Assembly: GCA_012034615.1 (NCBI GenBank)
Contig: JAAUPA010000006.1
Coordinates: forward strand, 1 to 50,621
Reading direction: 5' to 3'
From: Leptolyngbyaceae cyanobacterium CSU_1_4
GTDB taxonomy: Bacteria; Cyanobacteriota; Cyanobacteriia; Elainellales; Elainellaceae
Length of the DNA: 50,621 bases
Below the pieces are notes generated by a model. That model was given only the letters and a program-made list of their open reading frames with translations. It ran no database searches and was not told where the DNA came from. The translations under genes were made by a program, and so were the position numbers. Below, piece after piece: positions 32,084 through 40,742 of the stretch. Numbering within the stretch: the stretch's first letter is position 1; each line of letters begins with the position of its first letter.

Positions 32084-32890
32084 ATGTCTGAACGTCTCCA
32101 AACTCTCATTCAAACTGTCGAAGCTGCCGATTCATCGACTCTCCTCATTGATGCCGTCCAAGATTTAGCAGCCTCCGGGCTAGAGGGCGCAATTCCCACC
32201 TTAATTCAAGCATTAGGCTACAACAATCCGGGAGCCGCTGTTGCTGCTGTCGATGGACTGATTCAAATTGGCGAACCTGCCGTGTCTGCCCTGTTAGAAC
32301 AACTCGATCAGCATAACTACACCGCTAGAGCCTGGGCAATTCGGGCGCTGGCAGGCATTGGAGATCCACGCGGATTGGTAACGCTGTTGGGTGCTGCTAC
32401 CGCCGACTTTTCCCTGAGCGTTCGTCGGGCTGCGGCTAAGGGGCTGGGCACGATGAAATGGCATTGGTTCCCCAAAGATTTGCTAGAAATTGCTCAAGAA
32501 GAGGCGCTAGAGTCACTGTTATTTGTGGCACAGCAGGACGAGGAGTGGATCGTTCGATATGCCGCAGTGGTGGGATTGCAGGCGTTGGCAGGCGCTATTA
32601 CCGCTTACCCAGAATGGCGATCGCAAATTCACGCCCAGTTTGAGCAAATGACCACCCAAGACAAGAGTTGGGCAGTCCGCGCCCGTGCCTGTGAAGCCCA
32701 ACGCCAGCTTAAAATTGCCGTTGAATCTCCTCAACCTCAAGACGAGCAGCCCTCTAGCTTGCAATCCCATGATTGGCAATCGGTTTTAGCCAACCTATAC
32801 GAACGCAAAGGGCACGAGCGGCTAGTGCTATCCGAAGGAGATCCGCGTCGATATCGAGATTTGGCAGTGGCGATCGGGCGCAAGGATTAA
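32084..32890 (+). CDS. cpcF: Phycocyanin alpha-subunit bilin lyase, CpcF
   Basis: A 268-residue partner of CpcE with HEAT-like repeats (ALGYNNPGAAVAAVDGLIQI, HNYTARAWAIRALAGIGDPR, SLSVRRAAAKGLGTMKW, WIVRYAAVVGLQALAG). Family members usually end soon after the last repeat. Here an extra ~45 residues follow (HDWQSVLANLYERKGHERLV, EGDPRRYRDLAVAIG), an extension I cannot assign. The frame is intact. The gene follows cpcE by 47 bp with a CCCTTCA tandem repeat in between. Confidence 0.85.
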   Translation: MSERLQTLIQTVEAADSSTLLIDAVQDLAASGLEGAIPTLIQALGYNNPGAAVAAVDGLIQIGEPAVSALLEQLDQHNYTARAWAIRALAGIGDPRGLVTLLGAATADFSLSVRRAAAKGLGTMKWHWFPKDLLEIAQEEALESLLFVAQQDEEWIVRYAAVVGLQALAGAITAYPEWRSQIHAQFEQMTTQDKSWAVRARACEAQRQLKIAVESPQPQDEQPSSLQSHDWQSVLANLYERKGHERLVLSEGDPRRYRDLAVAIGRKD

Positions 32891-32995
32891 GCAAAATCGA
32901 AAATATTTGTCTCTAGGCACTCAATCTGAGATGATCGAACCATAGAAAATTTTGTTGATTAAATTCTTTAAAAAGTAATCCATAAAACATAAAAG

Positions 32996-33220
32996 ATGAC
33001 TGAATCCACCCCAGCCGCAACCCCTGAAGAATTAACAGAAGCGATCGCCGAATTAGAGCAATACCGCGATCGTCTGGTTAACGACACCCTGTCAATGGCA
33101 CAACGGGCAAAAATCATGCGGGCAGCGGCATTGGCAAATTTAGAACCAGAGTTAGCCAAAATTGATGCCGCCCTGCAAGCCCTCCGCGATCAGCAAGCGA
33201 CGCTCACCCTGAATCACTAA
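32996..33220 (+). CDS. Small coiled-coil protein in the phycobilin cluster
   Basis: A 74-residue, entirely helical protein: TPEELTEAIAELEQYRDRLV, NDTLSMAQRAKIMRAAALAN and LEPELAKIDAALQALRDQQA. There is no cysteine for chromophore binding and no membrane segment. It sits between cpcF and a HEAT-repeat lyase-like gene in the same direction, so a structural or adaptor role in lyase or phycobilisome assembly is possible. I do not recognise a named family. Confidence 0.6.
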   Translation: MTESTPAATPEELTEAIAELEQYRDRLVNDTLSMAQRAKIMRAAALANLEPELAKIDAALQALRDQQATLTLNH

Positions 33221-33271
33221 AACCATCTAATCACTAAAATTAATTACTAAAATCATCAGTAATTGGAAACA

Positions 33272-34183
33272 ATGAGTAACGCGCTCCACAAGCAATCCGA
33301 AGGCGATGCAATGCTTCAGGCTCAAGCCGAACTAGATGCCCTGGTTTATCAGGTGAATGAGCAAATCACCCTAGAAACCTTCGACCCTAGCGATCAGGCG
33401 ACCCTCAGACGAATGGTGTTTGATGGATTGGGCGATGCTAGAGGCTTATTTCGGCTACGAGTTGCTGAAACCCTTAGCGAAATTGGCGAACCCGCTACGC
33501 CTTTTTTAACCGAAGCTTTAGCAAACGATCCAAACCCAGTGGTGCGCCGTGCTGCGGCAAAAACCCTCACCCTAATTGCCGATCCAACCGCAGTTCCCAC
33601 CTTACTCAACGCCTTCTTAAACGACAAAGATACGGTAGTGCAAGGTTCTGCTGCCGGAGCATTGGCTCGTACAGGTGAAGCCGCTGTGCCAGCATTGCTG
33701 CAAATTTTAGCCGCACCCGAACATCCCGAAAGCACTAAAGGGCACGCAGCCTGGGCATTGGCTTTTATCGGCTCTGAGGCAACGGATTTGCTGTACAAAG
33801 CGCTGGATTCTGACTCTGTGGATGTGCGGTGCGCGGTGATTGGGGCGATCGCCCATGTTGCCCAAGAGCAAGCCGATGAGCGTTCTTGTAAAGTCCTAGT
33901 CTCTGCCCTCACCGATCCCGAAGCTGTGATTCGCACTGAGGCAGCCTCGGCTTTAGGACAGTTAGATTATGCTCCCGCCATTCCCCATTTAATTCTGGCG
34001 CTGAAGGATAGCGATGTGGAAGTGCGCAAGGCGGCAGTGAGTACGCTAGGAAAAACGGGCGATCGCACCGTCATCGAAAATTTGCAGGCGGCGATGAATG
34101 ACGAAGTAGAAGTGGTCAGAACTCTGGCAAAGTTGGCGATCGTTCAAGTCGAGCGGCGATCGGTAGAAGATGAGTGGGGCTAG
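33272..34183 (+). CDS. HEAT-repeat bilin lyase-like / NblB-family protein
   Basis: A 303-residue protein from ATG 33272. Residues ~50-290 are successive HEAT repeats (RLRVAETLSEIGEPATPFLT, VVRRAAAKTLTLIADPTAVP, VVQGSAAGALARTGEAAVPA, EVRKAAVSTLGKTGDRTVIE). This architecture is shared by CpcE/F-, CpeY/Z/F-type lyases and by NblB/IaiH proteins, and the sequence alone does not decide between them. Its place after cpcF and a pebAB-cpcBA block makes an E/F-type lyase or a phycobilisome turnover factor the best options. Confidence 0.65.
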   Translation: MSNALHKQSEGDAMLQAQAELDALVYQVNEQITLETFDPSDQATLRRMVFDGLGDARGLFRLRVAETLSEIGEPATPFLTEALANDPNPVVRRAAAKTLTLIADPTAVPTLLNAFLNDKDTVVQGSAAGALARTGEAAVPALLQILAAPEHPESTKGHAAWALAFIGSEATDLLYKALDSDSVDVRCAVIGAIAHVAQEQADERSCKVLVSALTDPEAVIRTEAASALGQLDYAPAIPHLILALKDSDVEVRKAAVSTLGKTGDRTVIENLQAAMNDEVEVVRTLAKLAIVQVERRSVEDEWG

Positions 34184-34296
34184 ACTTCCGCTGGCTGAAA
34201 ATCTCTATCGCTGCTAAAGCATTACTGAAATTTGTACCAGCTCTCGCCCAATTAGGAGCTATATTAAGGGTGGAATTAAAGTCTGATTTTACTACT

Positions 34297-34626
34297 ATGT
34301 CGATTAATTTAGATAACATTCTCTCGCTCACAGACTTTAAGAGGAATGCTTCTCAGTATATAGAGCAAGTCACGACGACTCATTCGCCCCTAGTTTTGAC
34401 CGTTAATGGTAGGGCTGAGGTAATTGTGCATGACGCAAAGGTTTTCCAGAAAATGTTGGATAAAATTCAACGAATGGAACAGGAATTAGAGAGCCTGCGG
34501 CATGAAGAGCTACGACGCGCAGTAGAGGTTGGCATCGGGGAGGCGGCACGAGGTGAGGTCGATCTCTTAGATATAGACATGATTAAACAGGAAGGGCGGC
34601 AACTGTTAGCAAAACAGACGAAGTGA
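34297..34626 (+). CDS. Phd/YefM-family antitoxin
   Basis: A 109-residue protein with the typical N-terminal fold MSINLDNILSLTDFKRNASQ, YIEQVTTTHSPLVLTVNGRA and EVIVHDAKVFQKMLDKIQRM, followed by a flexible acidic C-terminus that would wrap the toxin. Family members repress their own promoter. The stop codon lies 10 bp before the toxin gene, which is the standard order for such operons. Confidence 0.85.
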   Translation: MSINLDNILSLTDFKRNASQYIEQVTTTHSPLVLTVNGRAEVIVHDAKVFQKMLDKIQRMEQELESLRHEELRRAVEVGIGEAARGEVDLLDIDMIKQEGRQLLAKQTK

Positions 34627-34636
34627 TTGAAAAATA

Positions 34637-34933
34637 ATGGCAAAGGTTTTAACAACTACTCAGGCTCAACGGGATCTGGTTCAAATTTGGATTTTGTTGG
34701 CTGAACGAAGTGGTAATGAACTAGCGGATCAGATTCTCGATGAGATCGCTGAACTTTGCAAATTGCTTTCCCAAAATCCTGAAATGGGGCGAGTTCGGCA
34801 AGAGTTTTCTATTCCCCTCAGAAGTTTCCCTGTTCAAAATAGACCTTATGTGATTTTCTATAATCCAGTTCAGTTAGGGATTGAAGTGTATCGGGTTCTG
34901 GATGGTCGGATGGATCTACGCAGAGTGTTTTAG
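34637..34933 (+). CDS. ParE/RelE-superfamily toxin
   Basis: A 98-residue protein with the ParE pattern: TTTQAQRDLVQIWILLAERS, ADQILDEIAELCKLLSQNPE, MGRVRQEFSIPLRSFPVQNR and PYVIFYNPVQLGIEVYRVLD, ending GRMDLRRVF. ParE-type members poison DNA gyrase while RelE-type members cut mRNA. The R-x-F and Y-x-I-F-Y features fit ParE better. It is partnered by the preceding Phd-type antitoxin. Confidence 0.85.
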   Translation: MAKVLTTTQAQRDLVQIWILLAERSGNELADQILDEIAELCKLLSQNPEMGRVRQEFSIPLRSFPVQNRPYVIFYNPVQLGIEVYRVLDGRMDLRRVF

Positions 34934-34942
34934 CGATCGCTC

Positions 34943-35484
34943 TCAGGTCAGCCTCTTTTGGTCATGAATGATTTGGAGCAACGCATTATCCATCACAATT
35001 TGCTCACTCAAAACACTGTGAATTCGATCGCTCGCCATCCATTCACCCCGTTCGTACTCACTGGTTGATAGCTGCCACTGGGCTTTTTCTGTAGACGTTA
35101 GTTCAAGTTGGTAAGTGATATTGAGACTGTGTAACCCGTTTGCTGGGGCAGTTGTTGACGATGGGCAAAGCAAGTTGAGTAAACGCCGACGAAATGAAAG
35201 CGATCGCCCGAAACATTCAGAGTAGCCTCTTCCTTAATTTTTCGACTGGCTGCCACTAGAGGAGCTTCCCCCGCCACCATTCTGCCGCCCAGTATCCACC
35301 AAGACGGGCGGGGCGGATTTTTACGTTTTGCCAAAAAAATCTCGGTTTGATAGGTGAGGAGAATATCCACGCAAGCAATGACCAGATGATCGAGGGCTTG
35401 GCTGTAGGTTTGGGCAGTGAGGCGATCGCCAGAACTCACGGGGTTAAAGCGATCGTCCTCTTGAAAATGGGGGAGCATCACCAT
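34943..35484 (-). CDS. NUDIX-like hydrolase (one frameshift)
   Basis: About 180 residues after repair, starting at ATG 35484 (MVMLPHFQEDDRFNPVSSGD) one base after the VWA gene's stop. A NUDIX-like box is seen in WWILGGRMVAGEAPLVAASR followed by KIKEEATLNV; it is somewhat divergent from G-x5-E-x7-REUxEExGU. The frame breaks at a G-run (35145-35148, plus strand). One more base joins RQQLPPANGLHSLNITYQLE. These enzymes hydrolyse nucleoside diphosphate derivatives. Confidence 0.65.
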
Positions 35485-35485
35485 A

Positions 35486-36724
35486 TCATTGCAAGATTGT
35501 TTTCGATACCATGCGAGTCTTCTTGCGATCGCTCTCTGAAAGCTGTTCTCCTTCCTGCAACCGCGTCGCATTATCTTGTAGCACCGTTGCCGCCCCCTGA
35601 TCGCCCATTTGCAAAGCTGTTTTTGCCGCAGACTGCAACATCGTCGCCGCTCCCGCCCGATCGCCTGCCTGCAATTTCATCTCTGCAATTTGGGTTTGTC
35701 GATACTTCGCCAACGCCAACACGTGTTGCTGCACCTGCACATTCGGGTCAGGTTGATACACCGATAAAATATTCGCCTCAACCGGAATGCGTTCAGAAGC
35801 CAAATCCTGCTGCCCCGAAGCCGGATCATCGTAGCGTACTTGTAGGCTGGCGATCGCCTGTCGTCCTGGGCTAAGTTGCCCTGTATAGAGATTTGCCAAG
35901 ACGACTCTAGGAGTCTCCATCATCAGATCGCCTAAGCGTACCACACAGCGATCGGCTTCTTGAATAAAGGGAAGTTCAACCGTATCCGGCACCACTTGGG
36001 CGATCGGTTTCAACTCGGCGAGGCGAACTTGCGGAGCCAAAAACAGGTGCAGGTAAGCATTGGTTAATCCGACCGACTGAATGCGATTGAACAAGCGATC
36101 GAACTCACTCACCGCTTCTTCCGGCTTGGCGATATAGGAAAGAGAACCCCCGGCTTCATCGGCAATCTGTTCTAAAATATCCTGGTTCCAATGATCGCCA
36201 AAGCCCAGCGTACTGAGGGTGAGATTATAGCTAGCCGCGAGCTTTGCCAGCTTGATGCAGCGATTGTTATCGCCATGCTCGTTTTCGCCATCGGTCAGCA
36301 GAAAAGCCTGAGAAATCGTGTCTTTCTTCCCCTCTGCCAACGCCTCAATGCCCATCAGCATTCCCTCGTCGATCGCCGTTCCACCGCTAGGCTTCAGCTT
36401 GTTGATTTCCACTTTAATCGCCGCAGGATTCTCAATGACCTGATTCGGCACAATCAACATAGCTTTATGGTCGAATGCCACGATTGACAGGCGATCGCCC
36501 GCCGACAGATTATCCACAATCCGGTTTGCCGCCTGCTTCACCGTTTCCAGTGGGCGACCATTCATAGAGCCGCTGTGATCGAGAATGAGGCACAGATTGA
36601 GCGGTGCAGTCCTGCCGCCCGGAGGAGCGATCGCCGACAGAGAAATTGCCAATTGCCGCTGGCTGCTAGGTTGCGCCGCGTCCAGATTGGCATCACTTAA
36701 AGCAGCCTGTAAACCCACTCTCAT
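35486..36724 (-). CDS. VWA-domain protein
   Basis: A 412-residue protein with a von Willebrand A domain at residues ~40-215. The metal site DHSGSM (LILDHSGSMNGRPLETVKQ), the second loop T (PSGGTAIDEGM) and the third D (LLTDGENEHGDN) are all present. Residues ~220-330 look like a beta-sandwich domain, and the C-terminus is helical with Gly-Asp-Arg/Gln repeats. No signal peptide is visible, so it is probably cytosolic. Its ligand is unknown. It is coupled to the NUDIX gene downstream. Confidence 0.85.
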   Translation of the reverse strand: MRVGLQAALSDANLDAAQPSSQRQLAISLSAIAPPGGRTAPLNLCLILDHSGSMNGRPLETVKQAANRIVDNLSAGDRLSIVAFDHKAMLIVPNQVIENPAAIKVEINKLKPSGGTAIDEGMLMGIEALAEGKKDTISQAFLLTDGENEHGDNNRCIKLAKLAASYNLTLSTLGFGDHWNQDILEQIADEAGGSLSYIAKPEEAVSEFDRLFNRIQSVGLTNAYLHLFLAPQVRLAELKPIAQVVPDTVELPFIQEADRCVVRLGDLMMETPRVVLANLYTGQLSPGRQAIASLQVRYDDPASGQQDLASERIPVEANILSVYQPDPNVQVQQHVLALAKYRQTQIAEMKLQAGDRAGAATMLQSAAKTALQMGDQGAATVLQDNATRLQEGEQLSESDRKKTRMVSKTILQ

Positions 36725-36816
36725 GGCAAAAGCTCCAATCGCTAAATGTTTGAGTTGTCAATCATTAAAAAGTCAAGGCAAAAAAGATCTCAAAAAGATA
36801 GAAAAAAAGTCGTAGA

Positions 36817-36838
36817 AGGTTCGGAAGTCCCCCATTCT
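36817..36838. repeat. Fragment of the CCCCC/GGGGG MITE-like family
   Basis: This 22-bp stretch (starting AGGTTCGGAAGTCCCCCATT) matches, apart from one base, the reverse complement of the centre of the MITE at 45511-45657. It lies upstream of the clpR gene without the rest of the element, so it is a relic or a shared sub-repeat. Confidence 0.5.
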
Positions 36839-36917
36839 AGTACATTCAAAAGCAGCGCCTCGCTTTCAGGATCACGTTACTATGGTAGGAATTATTCCAT
36901 TCTTTAGGCAACACGCT

Positions 36918-37610
36918 ATGAGTTCACCCATTCAGGCTGTGCAAGGTCAGTACTATGGCGAAGCCTCCTATCGCACCCCACCTCCAGACCTGCCTTCCTT
37001 GCTGCTAAAGGAACGGATTGTCTATTTAGGGGGTCCCCTCCACTCTATTGACGATGTTAAGCGGGAAAGAGGCGGAGACATCACCCAACTGATCATGGCG
37101 CAGTTGCTCTATCTACAATTTGACGACCCCGCCAAGCCGATCTTCTTTTACATCAACTCTACAGGTACCTCCTGGCACACGGGCGAAACGATTGGTTTTG
37201 AAACTGAAGCGTTTGCAGTTTGCGATACCCTCAGCTACATCAAGCCGCCGGTTCACACCATTTGCTTGGGTCAGGCGATCGGGGCTGCGGCAATGATTTT
37301 ATCGGCTGGCACCAAAGGTTTCCGGGCTTGCTTACCCCATGCCACTATTGTTCTGAATCAGCCTCGTGGCGGTGCTCAAGGGCAGGCAACCGATATTCAA
37401 ATTCGGGCAAAAGAAGTATTGGAAAACCGTCGAGCTATCCTCGACATTTTTTCTAAGAACACGGGACAAACCCCAGAGAAAATTGCCAAAGACACCGATC
37501 GCACTTTCTATCTCACTCCCCACGAAGCCAAAGAGTACGGCTTGATCGATCGCGTTTTAGAAAGCGCTAAAGATCTGCCCAAACCCATGGCTGCCCTCGC
37601 CCAAAGCTGA
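36918..37610 (+). CDS. clpR: ClpR, catalytically inactive Clp protease subunit
   Basis: A 230-residue ClpP-family protein with the ClpR-type N-terminus [20 protein letters not shown]. The catalytic Ser is replaced ([13 protein letters not shown] where active ClpP has [11 protein letters not shown]) and the catalytic His is replaced by Asn ([10 protein letters not shown]). In cyanobacteria ClpR forms mixed rings with ClpP3. The ATG at 36918 matches family lengths. It is the first gene of a three-gene operon. Confidence 0.9.
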   Translation: MSSPIQAVQGQYYGEASYRTPPPDLPSLLLKERIVYLGGPLHSIDDVKRERGGDITQLIMAQLLYLQFDDPAKPIFFYINSTGTSWHTGETIGFETEAFAVCDTLSYIKPPVHTICLGQAIGAAAMILSAGTKGFRACLPHATIVLNQPRGGAQGQATDIQIRAKEVLENRRAILDIFSKNTGQTPEKIAKDTDRTFYLTPHEAKEYGLIDRVLESAKDLPKPMAALAQS

Positions 37611-37635
37611 TACTGGTTTTCTGAGTAACTTAACT

Positions 37636-38267
37636 ATGAGAGTCCCATACCGAATTCCAGGTAGCAACCAAACCCAATGGGTCGATTTATACACCCGCTT
37701 GGCATTTGAACGCATCATTTTTTGAATGAAGCGATCGATGATAACGTCGCTAACTCTGTGGTGGCGCTGATGCTCTATCTGGAGTCTGAAGATCAGACCA
37801 AGCCCATTAACCTTTACATCAACTCTTCTGGAGACCAGATGCTAGCAGGCATGGCGAGTAGTTTGTCGGCGGGCATGGCAATTTATGACACCATGCAGCT
37901 CATCAAATCTCCCATTCACACCATCTGTCTGGGGCAAGCGGTGGGCAGTGCGGCAATGTTGCTTTCCGCAGGAGTTAAAGGATTTCGCGCCAGTCTTCCC
38001 CATGCCGAGATTGTGCTAAATCCTTCTTACAACCGCACCCGTGGACAGGCAACCGACATTCAAATCTACGCCAAGCGAGTTTTAGAGGACAAACACACGC
38101 TCTTAAACTTATTGTCAAAAAACACAGGACAAACGGTCGAAAAAATTGCCAAAGATCTCGATCGCACCTTCTACCTCACTCCCCATGAAGCCAAAGAATA
38201 CGGCTTGATCGATCGCGTGGTAGAAAGCACGAAGCATCTTAGACCTGCAACGGCAGCCCTCAGTTAG
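37636..38267 (+). CDS. Second inactive ClpP/ClpR-like subunit (one frameshift)
   Basis: About 210 residues when repaired. The start ([20 protein letters not shown]) resembles ClpP3, but the active-site Ser and His are gone ([27 protein letters not shown]). The frame is lost at a T-run (37718-37723); one more T restores [20 protein letters not shown]. An insertion, [19 protein letters not shown], replaces the usual [11 protein letters not shown]. It appears to be a hybrid or diverged non-catalytic subunit between clpR and clpP. Confidence 0.8.
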
Positions 38268-38346
38268 CCCTCAGTTAGCCCTAAATTAACTTCCTGTTGT
38301 CTCGCTCATTTCTCTTCACCGCTTTCAAAACCAGGAGAATTAACCC

Positions 38347-38946
38347 ATGCCTATTGGAGTCCCCCAAGTTCCTTACCGCCTCCCCGGTAGCTCTTACGAG
38401 CAATGGATCGATATCTATCAGCGGCTGAGCCTAGAGCGCATTATTTTCCTCAGTCGAGAAGTAGACGACAACATTGCTAATGCGATCGTTGCCTCCATGC
38501 TCTACCTCGATTCTGAAGACCCCACCAAGCCGATTCGGTTGTACATCAACTCTCCCGGCGGCTCGGTCACGGCAGGCATGGCAATTTACGACACCATGCA
38601 GCACATCAAGTCTGAGGTTGTCACCATTTGTGTCGGTCTAGCGGCTTCTATGGGTGCCTTCCTGCTCACGGCTGGAGCCAAAGGCAAGCGTGTAGCCTTA
38701 CCCCACGCCCGGATCATGATCCACCAGCCTTTAGGCGGCACCGGACGCAGACAAGCCTCAGATATTGAAATTGAGGCGCGGCAGATTTTGCGAGTGCGGA
38801 CTGAGCTAAATACTTTGATGGCGCAGCACACAGGCAAATCTATTGAGCAAATTGAGAAAGATACCGATCGCGATTATTTCCTTTCTGCTGAAGAAGCCAT
38901 GAATTACGGCTTAATCGATCGCGTGATTACTGAGCATAGCGCTTAA
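38347..38946 (+). CDS. clpP: ATP-dependent Clp protease proteolytic subunit (ClpP3-like)
   Basis: A 199-residue serine peptidase with an intact triad: Ser in [11 protein letters not shown], His in [10 protein letters not shown], and Asp downstream in the [10 protein letters not shown] region. The start [20 protein letters not shown] fits cyanobacterial ClpP3. It provides the active sites of the mixed Clp core fed by an AAA+ partner (probably ClpC). A GGAGAA ribosome-binding site precedes the start, and a terminator 74 bp after the stop ends the operon. Confidence 0.92.
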   Translation: MPIGVPQVPYRLPGSSYEQWIDIYQRLSLERIIFLSREVDDNIANAIVASMLYLDSEDPTKPIRLYINSPGGSVTAGMAIYDTMQHIKSEVVTICVGLAASMGAFLLTAGAKGKRVALPHARIMIHQPLGGTGRRQASDIEIEARQILRVRTELNTLMAQHTGKSIEQIEKDTDRDYFLSAEEAMNYGLIDRVITEHSA

Positions 38947-39019
38947 GCATTAATGGAGCCTAGATCCTTGTCAGGATACTAATTCTCTCTGAAGGTCTGT
39001 ACAATTTAGCGTTGTAAGT

Positions 39020-39051
39020 GGCAGAATGTATCAAAATTCTGCCATTTTTTT
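39020..39051 (+). terminator. Intrinsic terminator after the Clp operon
   Basis: GGCAGAAT pairs with ATTCTGCC around an 8-base loop and is followed by A and seven T residues. It lies between clpP and the J-domain gene, seven bases before the latter's start. Confidence 0.9.
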
Positions 39052-39057
39052 ACACTC

Positions 39058-39719
39058 ATGGATCTTGCCGACTGTTACCGACTTTTAGGGTTAAGGACTG
39101 GCGCTTCTTATGAGGCAATCAAGGCTTCTTATCGTCGGCTAGCGCGGCAATATCACCCCGATGCCAATCCCCAAGACCCCGATCGGCGAAGGATAAGTTT
39201 ATTAAGCTGACCGATGCTTACAAGCATTTGCTTAGTGTGGTTCCTCCTATCCCGGCTGCCTCACCCAGAGCAAAACCCAAGTCCTCTGCTGCTCCAGAGA
39301 TTAAAGTAACAGTGACTCAGACGGTGACGGAGCCTTCGCCTCAGACTTCTGCTACACCTAAGCCGAGATCTTCTCAAAAATCGCCCCCGATTGAGTTCAA
39401 CCCAGACCTGTCGTTAACCGATCGCCAGCTCAAGGAAAACTCCTACGAGCAGTTGCAACAGTTCTTGCGCGAACAAAGATTCCCACGGGCGATCGCGCTG
39501 GTGGAAGGTTTAGCCCAACGAATGCCCCACGATAGCGAAGTCCGTCAGTGGCAAGCCATTACCTACCAAAGATTTGGACGGTATTTAGTAGGGCAGAAGG
39601 AAGGGGATAAGGCAAGGGTCTATCTTAAAAAAGCTTTGCGGACTGATCCTCATAACAAGTCGCTGTGGTACGAGGTCGATCGCGAGTTTCGACGGCTGGA
39701 ACAGGTGGAAATCTACTAA
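39058..39719 (+). CDS. J-domain protein with TPR-like C-terminus (one frameshift)
   Basis: About 220 residues when repaired. The J-domain [37 protein letters not shown] carries the HPD motif that stimulates DnaK ATPase. The frame is lost at 39185-39186 (one G short); restoring it yields [21 protein letters not shown] Pro/Ser-rich linker and a helical repeat region ([40 protein letters not shown]) follow. It is similar to cyanobacterial DnaJ-like adaptors, with an unknown client. Confidence 0.85.
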
Positions 39720-39727
39720 GAGCCTCT

Positions 39728-40372
39728 ATGACTACCCTCCAACTTCAACAACTCAGCGTTCCACCCGGAAAAAGTATCCTCATCCATGATCTGAGCTGGC
39801 AAGAATTTGAGAACATTTTGGAAGAATTAGGAGAGCATCGCAGTGCCAGAGTTGCCTATGACCAGGGAACCCTAGAAATCATGACCCCGCTCCCCGAACA
39901 TGAAGCCGACAAAGAGATGATTGGGGATTTGCTCAAAGCCCTTCTGGAAGAACTGGATATCGAATTCCTCTCGCTCGGTTCTACCACGTTCAAAAATTCA
40001 AAGATGCTCAAAGGCATTGAACCCGACCAATGTTTTTATATTCAAAATGAAGCGGCTGTCCGAGGTAAAAAACGATTGGACTTAACCATTGATCCGCCGC
40101 CCGATCTGGCGATCGAAATCGATGTCACTTCTCGAACTCACCCAGATACCCATGCTGCGCTAGGCGTTCCAGAATTATGGCGACGGGCAGGAAACCAGAT
40201 TCAAATTAACATCCTCAACAACGGTCAATACCTTGAAGCACAGACAAGCTCCGTCTTTCCAACTTTTCAAATTCAAGACGTGATTCCGCAATACATTGAG
40301 ATGGGTCAATCGGCAGGACGAAACAAGGCAATGAAAGCTTTCCGGCAATGGGTTCGGGAACAAATCAAGTGA
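39728..40372 (+). CDS. Uma2-family (DUF820) nuclease-like protein
   Basis: A 214-residue protein of the family abundant in cyanobacteria, with a PD-(D/E)XK-like core: ARVAYDQGTLEIMTPLPEHE (E-I-M), then PPPDLAIEIDVTSRTHPDTH with the acidic active-site cluster, then GVPELWRRAGNQIQI. Biological targets of Uma2 proteins are not known. It begins 8 bp after the J-domain gene, and no partner gene is evident. Confidence 0.85.
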   Translation: MTTLQLQQLSVPPGKSILIHDLSWQEFENILEELGEHRSARVAYDQGTLEIMTPLPEHEADKEMIGDLLKALLEELDIEFLSLGSTTFKNSKMLKGIEPDQCFYIQNEAAVRGKKRLDLTIDPPPDLAIEIDVTSRTHPDTHAALGVPELWRRAGNQIQINILNNGQYLEAQTSSVFPTFQIQDVIPQYIEMGQSAGRNKAMKAFRQWVREQIK

Positions 40373-40496
40373 GCCTCTGCGTTGTGTAGCGTCACTCTAG
40401 AGCTTGGGCGATCGACTCCTCTACTGGCTCTTGGCTTAAAGCGCGATCGGGGATAGCGTTTCTGCCATAACATGAACTTAGAGACTTGGAGAACGT

Positions 40497-40742
40497 ATGA
40501 AAGTTAAAGTCACTGAGCAAGGACTAACGATTCCTAAAGAATGGTTGGAAGGCATTCAAGAGGTTGAAGTTCGGATAGAGAATCATCAAATTGTTTTGGT
40601 TCCTACTGTTGTCGTTCCCCCAAGGGCAGTTCCCACAGTAGAATCTGACCCAATTTGGCAACTGGGGTCTAATCCCATTGTTCTAGAGATACCTGATGCT
40701 TCGGAGAATCATGACAAATATCTTTATGGCATGGATAGATGA
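40497..40742 (+). CDS. Putative antitoxin of a PIN toxin (VapB-like)
   Basis: An 81-residue protein whose N-terminus (MKVKVTEQGLTIPKEWLEGI) fits an AbrB/SpoVT-like or MazE-like swapped-hairpin DNA-binding fold, though the second half is acidic and disordered (VPTVESDPIWQLGSNPIVLE). It overlaps the PIN-domain gene by 4 bp (ATGA), the usual arrangement. It would bind the toxin through the C-terminal part. Confidence 0.75.
   Translation: MKVKVTEQGLTIPKEWLEGIQEVEVRIENHQIVLVPTVVVPPRAVPTVESDPIWQLGSNPIVLEIPDASENHDKYLYGMDR

Noticed and set aside
40381-40470. Short segment after the Uma2 gene with GCGATC sites as a regulatory RNA
   Set aside because: Only scattered HIP1-like octamer pieces, no stable hairpin or terminator could be recognised.
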